This document shows positions 44,832-53,363 of a DNA stretch of 64,000 bases, piece by piece. The notes under the pieces are model-generated. The model searched no databases, was not told the origin of the DNA, and saw only the letters and a program-made list of their open reading frames with translations. Both the position numbers and the translations under genes were made by a program. The stretch is from the NCBI GenBank assembly GCA_030446715.1, contig JAUJMU010000011.1, positions 125,503 through 189,502 on the forward strand. Reading direction: 5' to 3'. This DNA is from Cytophagales bacterium. GTDB taxonomy: Bacteria; Bacteroidota; Bacteroidia; Cytophagales; 172606-1. Position 1 is the stretch's first letter; each line of letters begins with the position of its first letter.

Positions 44832-46199
44832 ATGAACCGTCGAAATTTTCTCCGCTCTTCCGGCGCGTTGTCCGCCGCTACGCTGCTTGCGTCCCGGAAT
44901 CAGGCTGAAGCCGCCTCCCGCCTGAAGAAAAGAGAACGCGTACTCATCTTAGGTGCCGGGCTTGCCGGCTTGGCTGCCGCGTATTACCTCACTAAAAAAG
45001 ACGTTCCGGTTACGATTCTGGAAGCCCGCAACCGCCCCGGTGGGCGCGTGTTCACCCAGCAGGTGGACCCGGAAAGTAAACTGCACGCCGAACTCGGTGC
45101 CGAATGGGTTGGCGTTTCGCACAACCGGATGATCGAACTGTGCAGGGAACTCGGCCTGCCCCTGCTGAACCACCAATTCGATACTCACCTGCTGCTCGAC
45201 GGTACGCATTACCCGGCCGGCAAGTGGAACTTTGATGCCGGCTGGGAAGGGACCTACAGGAAACTGCTGGCCGACTTCAAAGGACTGAGCGAAAAGCAGG
45301 GCCGCACCTACGACCGGCTCGACTGGTGGCGCTACCTCAATAACCACGGCATTCCCGAACGGGACCTTGAAATAAAGGAATTACTGGACAGCACCGACTT
45401 CGGTGAATCCATCCGCAACGTGTCAGCCTTCTCCAGCCTGTCGGAATACGCCTTTTCGTCCGAAAAAAACGAGATGGATTTCCGGATTGAAGGCGGCAAC
45501 TCCCGCTTCGTGCAGGGGCTGGCCGCAAAGATCGGGACAAGTAACATTCTGCTGGGGAAAAAGGCAAAGTTGGTCCGGCAGGATACGGGCGACGTAACCG
45601 TGGTTTGCGAAGATGGTACGCAACATTCGGGGTCGCGGCTGATCTGCACGGTCCCGGTATTTGCCATGAATAAAATAAACTGGCAGCCGGCATTGCCCGC
45701 CGCTAAAGTTGAAGCACTCAATGAGTTGCAGTACTGCCGGATCATTAAATCGGTGGTGGTGTTTAAAGAGAGATTCTGGCAGGAAGACACTTTTGACATG
45801 ATTACCGACACGCCGGGGCACTACTTTTTCCACTCTTCCAAAAACCAGCCGGGAACCAAAGGCACGCTTACCTCGTACGCCGTGGGCGATAAGGCGCACA
45901 TGCTGTCGCGGATGAACAAAGAGGTGCGGAAAAGTGTGATCTGCGACGCCATCCGGCCCGTGTTCGGCAACGTGCTGCCGCACGCCGAAGAAGTGGTCAG
46001 CTACTACTGGGGCGGCGATCCGTATACGCAGGGGGCCTACGCCATTTACGACACCCGGCAGTGGTTCGGCATCCGCCAGGAACTGGCCCGCCCTTACCGC
46101 AACGTTTCCTTCGCCGGCGAACACCTGGCCGATTGGCAGGGCTTTATGGAAGGTGCCGTCCAGACGGGTGAAGATGCCGCAAGGGCCCTGGCAGGGTAG
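44832..46199 (+). CDS. Tat-exported flavin amine oxidase-like protein
   Basis: A 455-aa FAD enzyme of the amine-oxidase superfamily. It begins with a Tat-like signal (MNRRNFLRSSGALSAATLLA), so it folds in the cytoplasm and is exported with FAD. Dinucleotide motif VLILGAGLAGLAAAYYL at residues 37-53, then VTILEARNRPGGRVFTQQ, and a C-terminal FAD motif (NVSFAGEHLADWQGFMEGAVQ). An amine or amino-acid oxidase role is likely; the substrate is unknown. A heptad tract starts right after the stop codon. Confidence 0.9.
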   Translation: MNRRNFLRSSGALSAATLLASRNQAEAASRLKKRERVLILGAGLAGLAAAYYLTKKDVPVTILEARNRPGGRVFTQQVDPESKLHAELGAEWVGVSHNRMIELCRELGLPLLNHQFDTHLLLDGTHYPAGKWNFDAGWEGTYRKLLADFKGLSEKQGRTYDRLDWWRYLNNHGIPERDLEIKELLDSTDFGESIRNVSAFSSLSEYAFSSEKNEMDFRIEGGNSRFVQGLAAKIGTSNILLGKKAKLVRQDTGDVTVVCEDGTQHSGSRLICTVPVFAMNKINWQPALPAAKVEALNELQYCRIIKSVVVFKERFWQEDTFDMITDTPGHYFFHSSKNQPGTKGTLTSYAVGDKAHMLSRMNKEVRKSVICDAIRPVFGNVLPHAEEVVSYYWGGDPYTQGAYAIYDTRQWFGIRQELARPYRNVSFAGEHLADWQGFMEGAVQTGEDAARALAG

Positions 46200-46202
46200 G
46201 GT

Positions 46203-46258
46203 GGTAATGGGTGATGGGGGTTGGGTATTGGAGTTGGGTATTAGGTAACGGGTACTGA
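46203..46258. repeat. degenerate heptanucleotide tract, 8 units
   Basis: Eight units in exact 7-nt phase: GGTAATG, GGTGATG, GGGGTTG, GGTATTG, GAGTTGG, GTATTAG, GTAACGG, GTACTGA. The tract starts three bases after the stop codon at 46197-46199. Confidence 0.85.
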
Positions 46259-46339
46259 AAAGCCGGTTTCTGCAGGCCACTATACTTTTTCTCATCAATT
46301 CAATGCCTGAAACCTAACTGTACTGACAATTCAGTCGTA

Positions 46340-46379
46340 TGGTTAATTGGCTGCATGGTTGAATGGCTAAATGGTTGTC
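46340..46379. repeat. degenerate octanucleotide tract, 5 units
   Basis: Units TGGTTAAT, TGGCTGCA, TGGTTGAA, TGGCTAAA, TGGTTGTC in 8-nt phase. The same octad (TGGTTAAA, CTATTGAA, TGGTTAGC) occurs at 61811-61834. Confidence 0.75.
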
Positions 46380-46452
46380 TGCTGAACGGTCCTTTTCCGG
46401 CTCCGGACAAATCAGCAGTTAAACAATTTAACCGTCCCCTTCCTGTCAGTAC

Positions 46453-46480
46453 ACCCAGTATCTAATACCCAATACCCTTG
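46453..46480. repeat. heptanucleotide tract ending at the next start codon
   Basis: Units ACCCAGT, ATCTAAT, ACCCAAT, ACCCTTG; the last three bases are the TTG start codon of the following gene. Reverse-complement units match the GTATTGG units at 46224-46244. Confidence 0.8.
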
Positions 46481-47317
46481 AGAGAAGTTGAACCCATATT
46501 TACGGCCCATCTCTTCGCCGGTCTGCACGGCAAGCTGATGGAATTGCTGCAGTCTCTGTCCCGGGAAGACTGGGGACGGAGAACCGTAGCCCCGGACTGG
46601 ACGGTAAAGGACGTAGCCGCCCACCTGCTGGATGGTAACCTCCGGACGCTTTCCATGCTGCGCGACAACCACTACGCAGCCCCGCCGGAGGATGCCGGCT
46701 CCTACCGGGGGCTGGTGCAGTACCTCAACGGCCTGAATGCCCGGTGGATACAGGCCACCAGCCGCCTGAGCCCGGAGGTGCTGACGACGCTGCTTGACTG
46801 GTCGGGCCGGCAGTATACGGACTTTATCCAGTCCCTCAACCCGTTTGACATGGCCCCCTTTCCGGTCGCATGGGCGGGTGAGACGGAGTCCGAGAACTGG
46901 TTTCACATTGCCCGCGAATACACCGAGAAGTGGCACCACCAGCAACAGATCCGGCTGGCGGTGGGCAAAGACCACGAACTGCTGACGCCCGAATTTTACT
47001 TCCCGTACCTCGATACCTCCCTACGGGCCCTGCCTTACCACTACCGCAACGTAAAGCCGGCGCAACCGGAGCTGATACAGTTTACCGTTACCGGAAAAGG
47101 TGGCGGTATCTGGCTGCTGTACTTCAACGGCGACACCTGGGAACTGGTCTCCCGGTGCTTTATTTCGCCGGTAAGTACGGTGAAAATAGAGGAGAAGTAT
47201 GCCTGGCGCATTTTTACCAAAGGAATCAGCCGGGAGGAAGCCGCCGCGCACGTCCAGATCACCGGCGACCAGGCGCTGGGCAGCCACGTGCTGACCATGC
47301 CGGCGGTTATGGCTTAA
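46478..47317 (+). CDS. DinB/maleylpyruvate-isomerase-like metal-binding protein
   Basis: A 279-aa protein starting with TTG (in heptad tract), with the four-helix pattern of DinB and mycothiol-dependent maleylpyruvate isomerase N-terminal domains. Candidate metal ligands are His near residue 49 (DVAAHLLDGN) and the HIAREYTEKWHHQ cluster near residues 143-155. The second half (about 180-279) has a beta-rich SCP2-like or uncharacterised region (IQFTVTGKGGGIWLLYFNGD, ALGSHVLTMPA). Related proteins act as thiol-dependent enzymes, often with bacillithiol in this phylum; the reaction here is unknown. It is followed by a GNAT in the same direction. Confidence 0.75.
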   Translation: MREVEPIFTAHLFAGLHGKLMELLQSLSREDWGRRTVAPDWTVKDVAAHLLDGNLRTLSMLRDNHYAAPPEDAGSYRGLVQYLNGLNARWIQATSRLSPEVLTTLLDWSGRQYTDFIQSLNPFDMAPFPVAWAGETESENWFHIAREYTEKWHHQQQIRLAVGKDHELLTPEFYFPYLDTSLRALPYHYRNVKPAQPELIQFTVTGKGGGIWLLYFNGDTWELVSRCFISPVSTVKIEEKYAWRIFTKGISREEAAAHVQITGDQALGSHVLTMPAVMA

Positions 47318-47354
47318 CGTTGATAATTGCTTTGTTTATCCAGCTTGCAGGTGT

Positions 47355-47813
47355 ATGGAAAAAATATTGTACCGGCCGATGACGGCTGCCGACCGGGAAA
47401 GCGTGGCCGGAATGATTGCGCAATTTTATCAGGAAGCCGGCGAAGGGGAGAATATGAACGCCGGCAAGATAAATCTCACTTTTGTCCGGCTGGCTGCCCA
47501 CCCGGAATCAGGATCGGTATTCGTATTTGAAAGGTCCGGAGCACTGGTAGGTTATTCCATTCTGATCAACTACTGGAGCAATGAATACGGCGGCAACCTG
47601 CTTACCATTGATGAACTGTACACCCTGCCGGAATGGCGGGGGCAGCGAATCGGCACCAACTTCGTCCACCACCTGATCCTGGAGAATGTGGGCGATTTTG
47701 TGGTGCTCAGGCTGGAAGTGCTGCCCTACAACCGTCGTGCCCTCCGGCTGTACGAGAAGCTGGGTTTCGTTAAATCGGACCGCGATTTTCTGATGCTGCA
47801 CAAAAGCCCGTAA
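47355..47813 (+). CDS. GNAT-family N-acetyltransferase
   Basis: A 152-aa acetyltransferase using acetyl-CoA. The core signature LPEWRGQRIGTNFVHHLI (about residues 92-109) contains the R/Q-x-x-G-x-G/A loop that binds the CoA pyrophosphate, and EVLPYNRRALRLYEKLGFVKSD the end of the fold. N-terminal YRPMTAADRESVAGMIAQFY is the usual first helix. Target amine unknown. It follows the DinB-like gene by 38 bp. Confidence 0.9.
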   Translation: MEKILYRPMTAADRESVAGMIAQFYQEAGEGENMNAGKINLTFVRLAAHPESGSVFVFERSGALVGYSILINYWSNEYGGNLLTIDELYTLPEWRGQRIGTNFVHHLILENVGDFVVLRLEVLPYNRRALRLYEKLGFVKSDRDFLMLHKSP

Positions 47814-47919
47814 TCTTTCGCCGGGAAAAATAAGCGGCCATGCAACCCTGCTGCGTTTTGCCGGGTCATGCAACTGAGCAACTACTGACAGCGAAGCTTA
47901 CAGTAAAAAGTTTGAACGG

Positions 47920-48099
47920 ATGGACCTCCTTACCAAAGATATTTCTACCGCATACGATTCCGGCATGAGCCTTTCGCCGCAGTGGTATTTTACGCATTGG
48001 ACCGGGTCAGACGGAATGGATGAGATCCAGCTCCATCTCCGGGAGGGAAAGCTACAGACCATTGTCATAAAACACTACCAGTACCATACCAAACGCTGA
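47920..48099 (+). CDS. small protein of unknown function, 59 aa
   Basis: A short reading from ATG 47920 to TGA 48097-48099: MDLLTKDISTAYDSGMSLSP at the start, ending in HTKR. It has no signal or membrane segment, is rich in His, Tyr and Trp (QWYFTHWTG), and lies between the GNAT and the hydrolase genes with 106 and 76 bp on either side. No family recognised; codon use fits neighbours and the frame is open, so it is plausibly real but unproven. Confidence 0.45.
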   Translation: MDLLTKDISTAYDSGMSLSPQWYFTHWTGSDGMDEIQLHLREGKLQTIVIKHYQYHTKR

Positions 48100-48175
48100 T
48101 AAAGCCTGAACAGGCGGATCAGGGTTAGGCGAACAATCTGCGTTTTCCTATATTACCGGTGTAACAAACCACCGT

Positions 48176-49093
48176 ATGATACGCATTCTGTTCGCCGCCA
48201 CTTTACTTATGGGCCTGTATTCCCAATCTTCAGCTCAGGAACTGATCATTCCGCTCTATACCGGCAAAGTGCCCAACACCAAAGCCAATTCCCGGCAGGA
48301 GAAAACCGAAAGGGGCAATGACGGGATTGAAAGAGTATCCAATGTAATTACGCCCAATCTGATTGTTTACCGCCCGGCCCCTGACAAAGTGAATGGTACC
48401 TCCGTTATTATCTGTCCTGGCGGAGGCTACAGCATACTGGCCATTGACCACGAGGGGCATCAGGTGGCCCGGCGGTTCAAAGAAATGGGTGTAACCGCTT
48501 TTGTGCTCAAATACCGGCTGCCCAACGATGCCTCACAGAACGATAAAAGCATCGCCCCGCTGCAGGATGCCCAGCAGGCATTCCGGGTGGTGCGGGAACG
48601 CGCTGCCGATTTCAACCTGAAACCTGACCAGGTAGGCATCATGGGGTTTTCGGCCGGCGGACATCTTGCCTCCACTGCCGGCACTCACTTTGCCCGGCCA
48701 GTGGGCGAAGGGGCCGGCAACGCCAATGTGCGGCCCGATTTCATGATCCTGATCTATCCCGTGATCAGTTTTACCGACAGCCTGGGCCACGGCGGGTCGC
48801 GCACCAACCTGCTGGGCAAAACGCCAACGCCGGCTCAGAAAAGATTGTATTCCAACGAATTGCAGGTAACGCCCCGGACGCCGCCCACGTTTCTGGTGCA
48901 CAGCGGCGACGACAAGGGTGTAAAGGTGCAGAACAGCGTGCAGTTTTACCTGGCCTGCCTCCGCAACGGGGTGCCAGCCGAAATGCACCTCTACCCGAAG
49001 GGTGGCCATGGCTACGGCATGGACAACAAAACCACCCCTGACCTTTGGATGGACCGGCTCCGGAACTGGATGCAGGCCAGCGGATGGCTGTAG
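48176..49093 (+). CDS. secreted alpha/beta-hydrolase (acetyl esterase/lipase-like)
   Basis: A 305-aa exported esterase (signal MIRILFAATLLMGLYSQSSA). The oxyanion-hole motif ICPGGGYSI is at residues 79-87 and the nucleophile Ser159 is in MGFSAGGH. Asp245 or Asp246 (VHSGDDKG) and His278 (KGGHGYG) complete the triad. This layout matches BD-FAE/acetyl-xylan-esterase-like enzymes that remove acyl groups from sugars or polysaccharides in the periplasm. It stands alone, closed by a hairpin terminator. Confidence 0.9.
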   Translation: MIRILFAATLLMGLYSQSSAQELIIPLYTGKVPNTKANSRQEKTERGNDGIERVSNVITPNLIVYRPAPDKVNGTSVIICPGGGYSILAIDHEGHQVARRFKEMGVTAFVLKYRLPNDASQNDKSIAPLQDAQQAFRVVRERAADFNLKPDQVGIMGFSAGGHLASTAGTHFARPVGEGAGNANVRPDFMILIYPVISFTDSLGHGGSRTNLLGKTPTPAQKRLYSNELQVTPRTPPTFLVHSGDDKGVKVQNSVQFYLACLRNGVPAEMHLYPKGGHGYGMDNKTTPDLWMDRLRNWMQASGWL

Positions 49094-49144
49094 CGGCAGG
49101 CGAGAACGGACAGCTGACTGCCAATCAATAAGTACTCAAATGAA

Positions 49145-49176
49145 AAGGCCCGGCTGCAGATGCACCACCGGGCCTT
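49145..49176 (+). terminator. terminator of the hydrolase gene
   Basis: Arms 49145-49153 and 49168-49176 (9 bp, AAGGCCCGG and complement), with a 14-nt loop and a short TTGTTG tail. Confidence 0.7.
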
Positions 49177-49330
49177 GTTGTGTTCGGGAGCAACAGGTTC
49201 TCCCTTTTGCGGAATCACCCTCCCTTTCCCTGAGAAAACCAGAAGTAAAATAAGGAGAGCGTGACAGGAAGGGCGGAAAAATAAAAAATAAAAGAGAGCA
49301 ACTGGCCGCAAAAGCGGCGGCCGGAAGCCG

Positions 49331-49462
49331 CTAAAGGCTGTTTCTGCGCTGCTTGTGCGCCATATAAAAGCTGTACACCAATACCGCGGTGAAGAACAGT
49401 ATCACACCTCCCATGCAATACCAGTAGGTAGGCTCGATTTGGGTAAGCAGGTTCTTTATCAT
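49331..49462 (-). CDS. small single-pass membrane protein, 43 aa
   Basis: From the ATG at 49460-49462 the product is 43 aa: MIKNLLTQIEPTYWYCMGG then a hydrophobic stretch and a basic tail (HKQRRNSL). A longer reading upstream to 49684 has no membrane or family character and overlaps intergenic repeats, so the short start is preferred. The shape resembles small accessory subunits of membrane complexes, but no partner is near. Function unknown. Confidence 0.5.
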   Translation of the reverse strand: MIKNLLTQIEPTYWYCMGGVILFFTAVLVYSFYMAHKQRRNSL

Positions 49463-49695
49463 GTAAGTTTCGATTAGGTTATTGAAAATCGGATAAGGAA
49501 AGGAGCGTTTCGGGCTTATTGTTTTTCTGCTCTTTCTGCTCATTAATAACCTTTTGGAGTGAATTGTAACCGGAAATGCGACAATAATGTGATTTGGCTG
49601 ACGTATGTAAGGATTGGGGCTGCTGTGTATCCCATAAACGGCCTTGCCACCGGTTACCGGCGGGCTGAGGCCAAAGGGCTTCACCGGCTGCCAAC

Positions 49696-49776
49696 AAGAA
49701 GAAGCCCGCCGGTAAAACTACCGGCGGGCTTCTTCTTTTCTAAAACATCTAACCCAAAGTTGTTGGGTTAGATGTT
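49696..49776 (-). terminator. two tandem hairpins after the Asn-rich protein gene
   Basis: First (closest to the gene) arms 49744-49757 and 49763-49776 (14 bp, core ATCTAACCCAA). Second arms 49696-49714 and 49719-49737 (19 bp, GC-rich core) with A/T-rich ends. Both are perfect. They occupy most of the gap 49463-49792, in which no gene is seen. Confidence 0.85.
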
Positions 49777-49792
49777 TGTCTTCTCATACTTC

Positions 49793-50170
49793 CTAAGGAA
49801 GGGGAAGGTTTTGAATTACAAATAGGCCGCCACTCAGAACACCCACTACAACCTGATTGTCAGTGATGATATTGGCATCCCGCAGCAGGTCATTCAGAAG
49901 GTTAGAGTTGTTGCTGGCAATTTGATTGTTGTTCAGCACATTGTTTAGCGCTTCAATGTTGTTGTTGTTCAGTACATTGTTAACATCTACTAAGTCTTCA
50001 AGTGTGATGTCGCCAACATTGACGGCAACGGCTCCTACGTTAACGTTGATCAGGCCGGAAACAAGCTGGCCTACGTTGGTCCGCTGCTGGCTCTGCGCCT
50101 GAGCGTCATTGGTACCTACGGCAAACAGCATGAGTGCTGCCAAGGCGAAAGTTGCAAATAATTTTTTCAT
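49793..50170 (-). CDS. exported Asn-rich repetitive protein
   Basis: A 125-aa exported protein (signal MKKLFATFALAALMLFAVG, cut near AQAQ). The mature 98 residues are rich in Asn, Val and Leu. Two copies of a short repeat of the form L-N-N-V-L-N-N-N are seen (about residues 64-72 and 76-83), followed by SNNSNLLNDLLRDANIITDN. There are no Cys, Trp, Tyr and few charged residues. Such composition is seen in amyloid-forming or matrix proteins, but no curli repeat is present; this is only a suggestion. Function unknown. Its start codon is overlapped by the stop of a 9-codon leader. Confidence 0.7.
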   Translation of the reverse strand: MKKLFATFALAALMLFAVGTNDAQAQSQQRTNVGQLVSGLINVNVGAVAVNVGDITLEDLVDVNNVLNNNNIEALNNVLNNNQIASNNSNLLNDLLRDANIITDNQVVVGVLSGGLFVIQNLPLP

Positions 50171-50196
50171 AAGACTGGTTGTAATAATTTTTTCAT
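50167..50196 (-). CDS. 9-codon leader peptide from a duplicated gene start
   Basis: A reading MKKLLQPVL from ATG 50194-50196 ends in TGA that overlaps the ATG of the downstream gene (ATGA). It results from a tandem copy of about 25 bases around the start codon: ATAATTTTTTCATAAGACTGG and ATAATTTTTTCATAAAGCTGG on the plus strand. Translation coupling is possible; it may also be a neutral duplication. Confidence 0.45.
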   Translation of the reverse strand: MKKLLQPVL

Positions 50197-50699
50197 AAAG
50201 CTGGTTGTTGTTAAATGGTTAAAGATGCTGGTACTTACGACCTCAAGTTTTAAAGGTTGCAATCTGGAAATTAAAATAGTGCTACAATTTATATTTTTCA
50301 CAATATGTTTAGTGAAGAAAAAATTAAAAAAAAAGCAAATATGTCCCTCTGCTGAATGCATACAGGCTAAAAATTTGGAATAAGTACTGAAAACAAAATT
50401 TTATTTGCCGCAGAAAAAATGATTTTAAAAGAGGTTGTCATGCAGCCGGTAAGCACGAGGGAAGGGAGGAATTTGCCGGCATCTGATATTTGGGAAAGAG
50501 AGATGAAAAGCGTTCAGAAATGACATTTTACTACTATCTCAGTACAATTCTGTGATCTTCAAATGTGCCCCCGATTAATCTCAAAAGATCCTGGATTTTG
50601 AAAAAAAAGGAGGGTTTATCCAAATCTGACAATTTTTCTGAACAAGCAGACCGCAGAATTGCTTTTTCTAACCTGTTTTACAATTTTGTCCGCAATTCT
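50197..50699. other. AT-rich gene-free stretch, 503 bp
   Basis: It lies upstream of the Asn-rich gene and downstream of the large outer-membrane gene. It is clearly more AT-rich than its neighbours. A 91-codon reading (50565-50840, plus) has no family resemblance and overlaps the receptor gene, so I do not call it. No clear promoter box or repeat seen. Confidence 0.5.
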
Positions 50700-53363
50700 T
50701 TATTGCTGTTTGTTAAGATTATAAGTAAAGCTGAGCATGTAAAAATTACCCAAAGCATTATGGGTGGATTGCTCGATGTAATTCAGCGAAGCAAACTGTG
50801 TAACGCCGGCGTTGCGGTTAAGCACATTAAAGGCCGATAACCGGAGTTCGCCGCGGTTGTCTTTTAGTAAAAAACTTGATACTGAAAGATTACAAATTGG
50901 AACAGACTGGTTAAAGCCGGCACTTCTGTTGGTAAACCTGGTATAGTTCAATTCGGCTGTTGCATTGAAGCGCTTCAGGAAATGCACGGTTGCATCTCCC
51001 TCGTGTCCGGAGTTGATGAACTTCTGGTTCTGCGCCTGGTTGAGCTGGTAGCGGGAACGGGTCACGGTTACATGGGTTCGCAGGTTTACATCCAGATATT
51101 GCTTATACCGGTAAGTGTACCCGATGCTGCCTCCTGCCGACTGTTGATTGACCGTGCCGGCCACCCCGTTCAGCAGATTGACGCTTTGCCCCTGCCGGAA
51201 ATAGGGACTCAGATTAAACCGGCTGTTGATCTTCTTAACCGGCAGGCTTACGTTGAGAAAAGCCGCTACCGATCCACTCTGCCTTACGTTTACGTATTGG
51301 GTGGTACGTACCTGCCGCTCATCAATGGTCACTGCCGCCGTGATCGGGCTGGCGTTGTAATTAAAATTAACCGAGGCTGTTACGAACAGACCCGATTTGG
51401 GCCGCACTGTGTTCAGCGTCAGCTTTCCCTGATGCAGGTATTCGGGCCGCAGACCGGGATTCCCGATGTACAGATTCAGCGGATCGAACCGCGACACCAC
51501 TGGTTGGAGCTGGTTGATATTGGGTTCCCGAATGGAAGTACCGTACACGAAACCCATCCGGGTAGATTTGTTGATTTGTTGATTGAAATTAAAATTGGGC
51601 AGCACATTCTGGTAGCTTCGCTTTATTTTCTCAGCGGGCTCTCCAAACCGGCCTGATAAATCAGACTGCTGCGCATTCAGGCCAAGTGACAGATTGAGTT
51701 TGCCCCGGTTCAGCCGGTAGGAAAGTCCCACTTGCTGATAGAGAAAAAGCGACCTGAACCGGCTGCTCTGTTCAGGATTGAGTACTCTGGTTTCATTGAA
51801 TACGTCAAATACCTCGAGATCAGTGGCCGAAGAACGGTTGGATACCGTGTAGCCAGCCTGCAGGTATTGTTTTTTGCCGATGGGTTCGGTATAAGAAAAC
51901 GTTGTGTTGAAACTGATATCCCGGGTGCCCTCTGTGTTCTGTTGCTGCAGATTTTCGTCGCCCCCGTCGGCGAAGCGGGTAAAGGACAAAGACTGACCGT
52001 TGAGATCGTCCAGGTTAGCCGATACCTGGTTATTGACGGTGAACAGCCGGCCGCTTTTGCCGAAGCGGTGCCCGTAAAAGGCACTGGCATTGAAGTTCAG
52101 GTTCTTGTTTTGATTGAGGGAGTTTCGCTCCCCCTCATTTACCAGCGTATCGGCTACCGAATAAGACTGCCGGCTGCTGACAGCCGACATGCGGGCGGTT
52201 GAATAATTGAAACCAGTATTGATTTTGAATGTGTTCAGCGAATCTTTATGCTCGATGCCGGCAACTGCATTGTGTAGCCCGCTGGTGTTTTGCTGCCGGC
52301 TGTTTTCGAAGTACAGAGCTGTTCCTCCGGGCAGGAAGTTCTGACGCGTCAGGTTGGTAATTACGCCAGTATTGGAATAGTTAAGCAGGTAATTGCCGTG
52401 TACAGTCGTTTTAGAATTGATCTGGTTGAAAGCTGTTATTCCTCCCGAATGCGCAGTCATCAGACCGGGTTGCCCTGACCTGCCACCCGGCCGGGCTGAT
52501 CTGCCAGCTTCGGATGTGCCGCCGGAAAGATCGAGGTTGTTGATGTTGTTACTCGACCCCATCACTGATACCAGGTTGCCGCCATCCATGCGGTTGTAGT
52601 TGCCCTGGGCGGCATACCGGCTGTTGGTGCCCACCCCGGCGGTGGCTTTTCCGAAGCCCATGTTGCGCCGGTCTTCCTTCAGGATAAGGTTGATTACTTT
52701 CTGGCGCTGCCCGTCGTCGATGCCCGAGAACCTGGCCTCCTCCGATTTTCCGTCGATTACCTGAATCTTGTCAATGGCGTCGGCAGGCAGGTTTCTGGTA
52801 GCCATCTGCAGGTTGCCGCCGAAAAACTCTTTGCCGTCCACGAAAATCCGGGTTACGTTCTCGCTCTGTACGCTGATGTTGCCGTCGCTGCCAACGTCCA
52901 CGCCGGGCAGCCTTTTAAGGAGCTGTTCCGCATTGGCATTGGGGCGGGTACCGTACGAACCGGCGTTGTACTCGACGGTATCTCCTTTGACCACCACCGG
53001 ATCGCGGTCCCCTTTCACCGTTACTTCCTTCAGCTCGATGGCTACGGGCCGAAGTTCAATGGTGCCCAGATCAAGCGTATCAGAGCCGGAAGGAGTTGTG
53101 ATGTTTCTGATGAAGGGGCCATACCCCACGAAGGTGATCTTGAGAATGTATTTTCCCTCCCCGACGCCATTAAAATTGAACACACCTTCAGTGTTGGTAA
53201 GCGTATAGGTAACCACCGACGAGTCCTGAGGCTGCAGCAGTGAAACCGAAGCTGAAGGTAGGCCGCCGATTTCCTTGTCCATGACCTTTCCCCGGATGCC
53301 GTACTGCTGGGCAAAGGCAACCTGACCCGCAATCAACAACAGGAACAATAAAAAATTTCTCAT
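50700..53363 (-). CDS. outer-membrane beta-barrel receptor with carboxypeptidase-like domain
   Basis: An 887-aa protein with signal peptide (MRNFLLFLLLIAGQVAFAQ), a carboxypeptidase-regulatory-like beta domain (about 22-105: GIRGKVMDKEIGGLPSASVSL, ILKITFVGYGPFIRNI), a TonB plug-like part (about 115-235: NAEQLLKRLPGVDVGSDGNIS, RIFVDGKEFFGGN) and a barrel of the outer_membrane_beta-barrel_3 type to the end (FYMLSFTYNLNKQQ). These proteins resemble TonB receptors, but the plug lacks the strict TonB box and ligands are mostly unknown. A structured leader precedes the start codon. No SusD partner is next to it, so a SusC-type pair is unlikely. Confidence 0.88.
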   Translation of the reverse strand: MRNFLLFLLLIAGQVAFAQQYGIRGKVMDKEIGGLPSASVSLLQPQDSSVVTYTLTNTEGVFNFNGVGEGKYILKITFVGYGPFIRNITTPSGSDTLDLGTIELRPVAIELKEVTVKGDRDPVVVKGDTVEYNAGSYGTRPNANAEQLLKRLPGVDVGSDGNISVQSENVTRIFVDGKEFFGGNLQMATRNLPADAIDKIQVIDGKSEEARFSGIDDGQRQKVINLILKEDRRNMGFGKATAGVGTNSRYAAQGNYNRMDGGNLVSVMGSSNNINNLDLSGGTSEAGRSARPGGRSGQPGLMTAHSGGITAFNQINSKTTVHGNYLLNYSNTGVITNLTRQNFLPGGTALYFENSRQQNTSGLHNAVAGIEHKDSLNTFKINTGFNYSTARMSAVSSRQSYSVADTLVNEGERNSLNQNKNLNFNASAFYGHRFGKSGRLFTVNNQVSANLDDLNGQSLSFTRFADGGDENLQQQNTEGTRDISFNTTFSYTEPIGKKQYLQAGYTVSNRSSATDLEVFDVFNETRVLNPEQSSRFRSLFLYQQVGLSYRLNRGKLNLSLGLNAQQSDLSGRFGEPAEKIKRSYQNVLPNFNFNQQINKSTRMGFVYGTSIREPNINQLQPVVSRFDPLNLYIGNPGLRPEYLHQGKLTLNTVRPKSGLFVTASVNFNYNASPITAAVTIDERQVRTTQYVNVRQSGSVAAFLNVSLPVKKINSRFNLSPYFRQGQSVNLLNGVAGTVNQQSAGGSIGYTYRYKQYLDVNLRTHVTVTRSRYQLNQAQNQKFINSGHEGDATVHFLKRFNATAELNYTRFTNRSAGFNQSVPICNLSVSSFLLKDNRGELRLSAFNVLNRNAGVTQFASLNYIEQSTHNALGNFYMLSFTYNLNKQQ

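Noticed and set aside
50565-50840. 91-codon plus-strand open frame
   Set aside because: Lys/Phe-rich, AT-driven, overlaps the end of the outer-membrane receptor gene.
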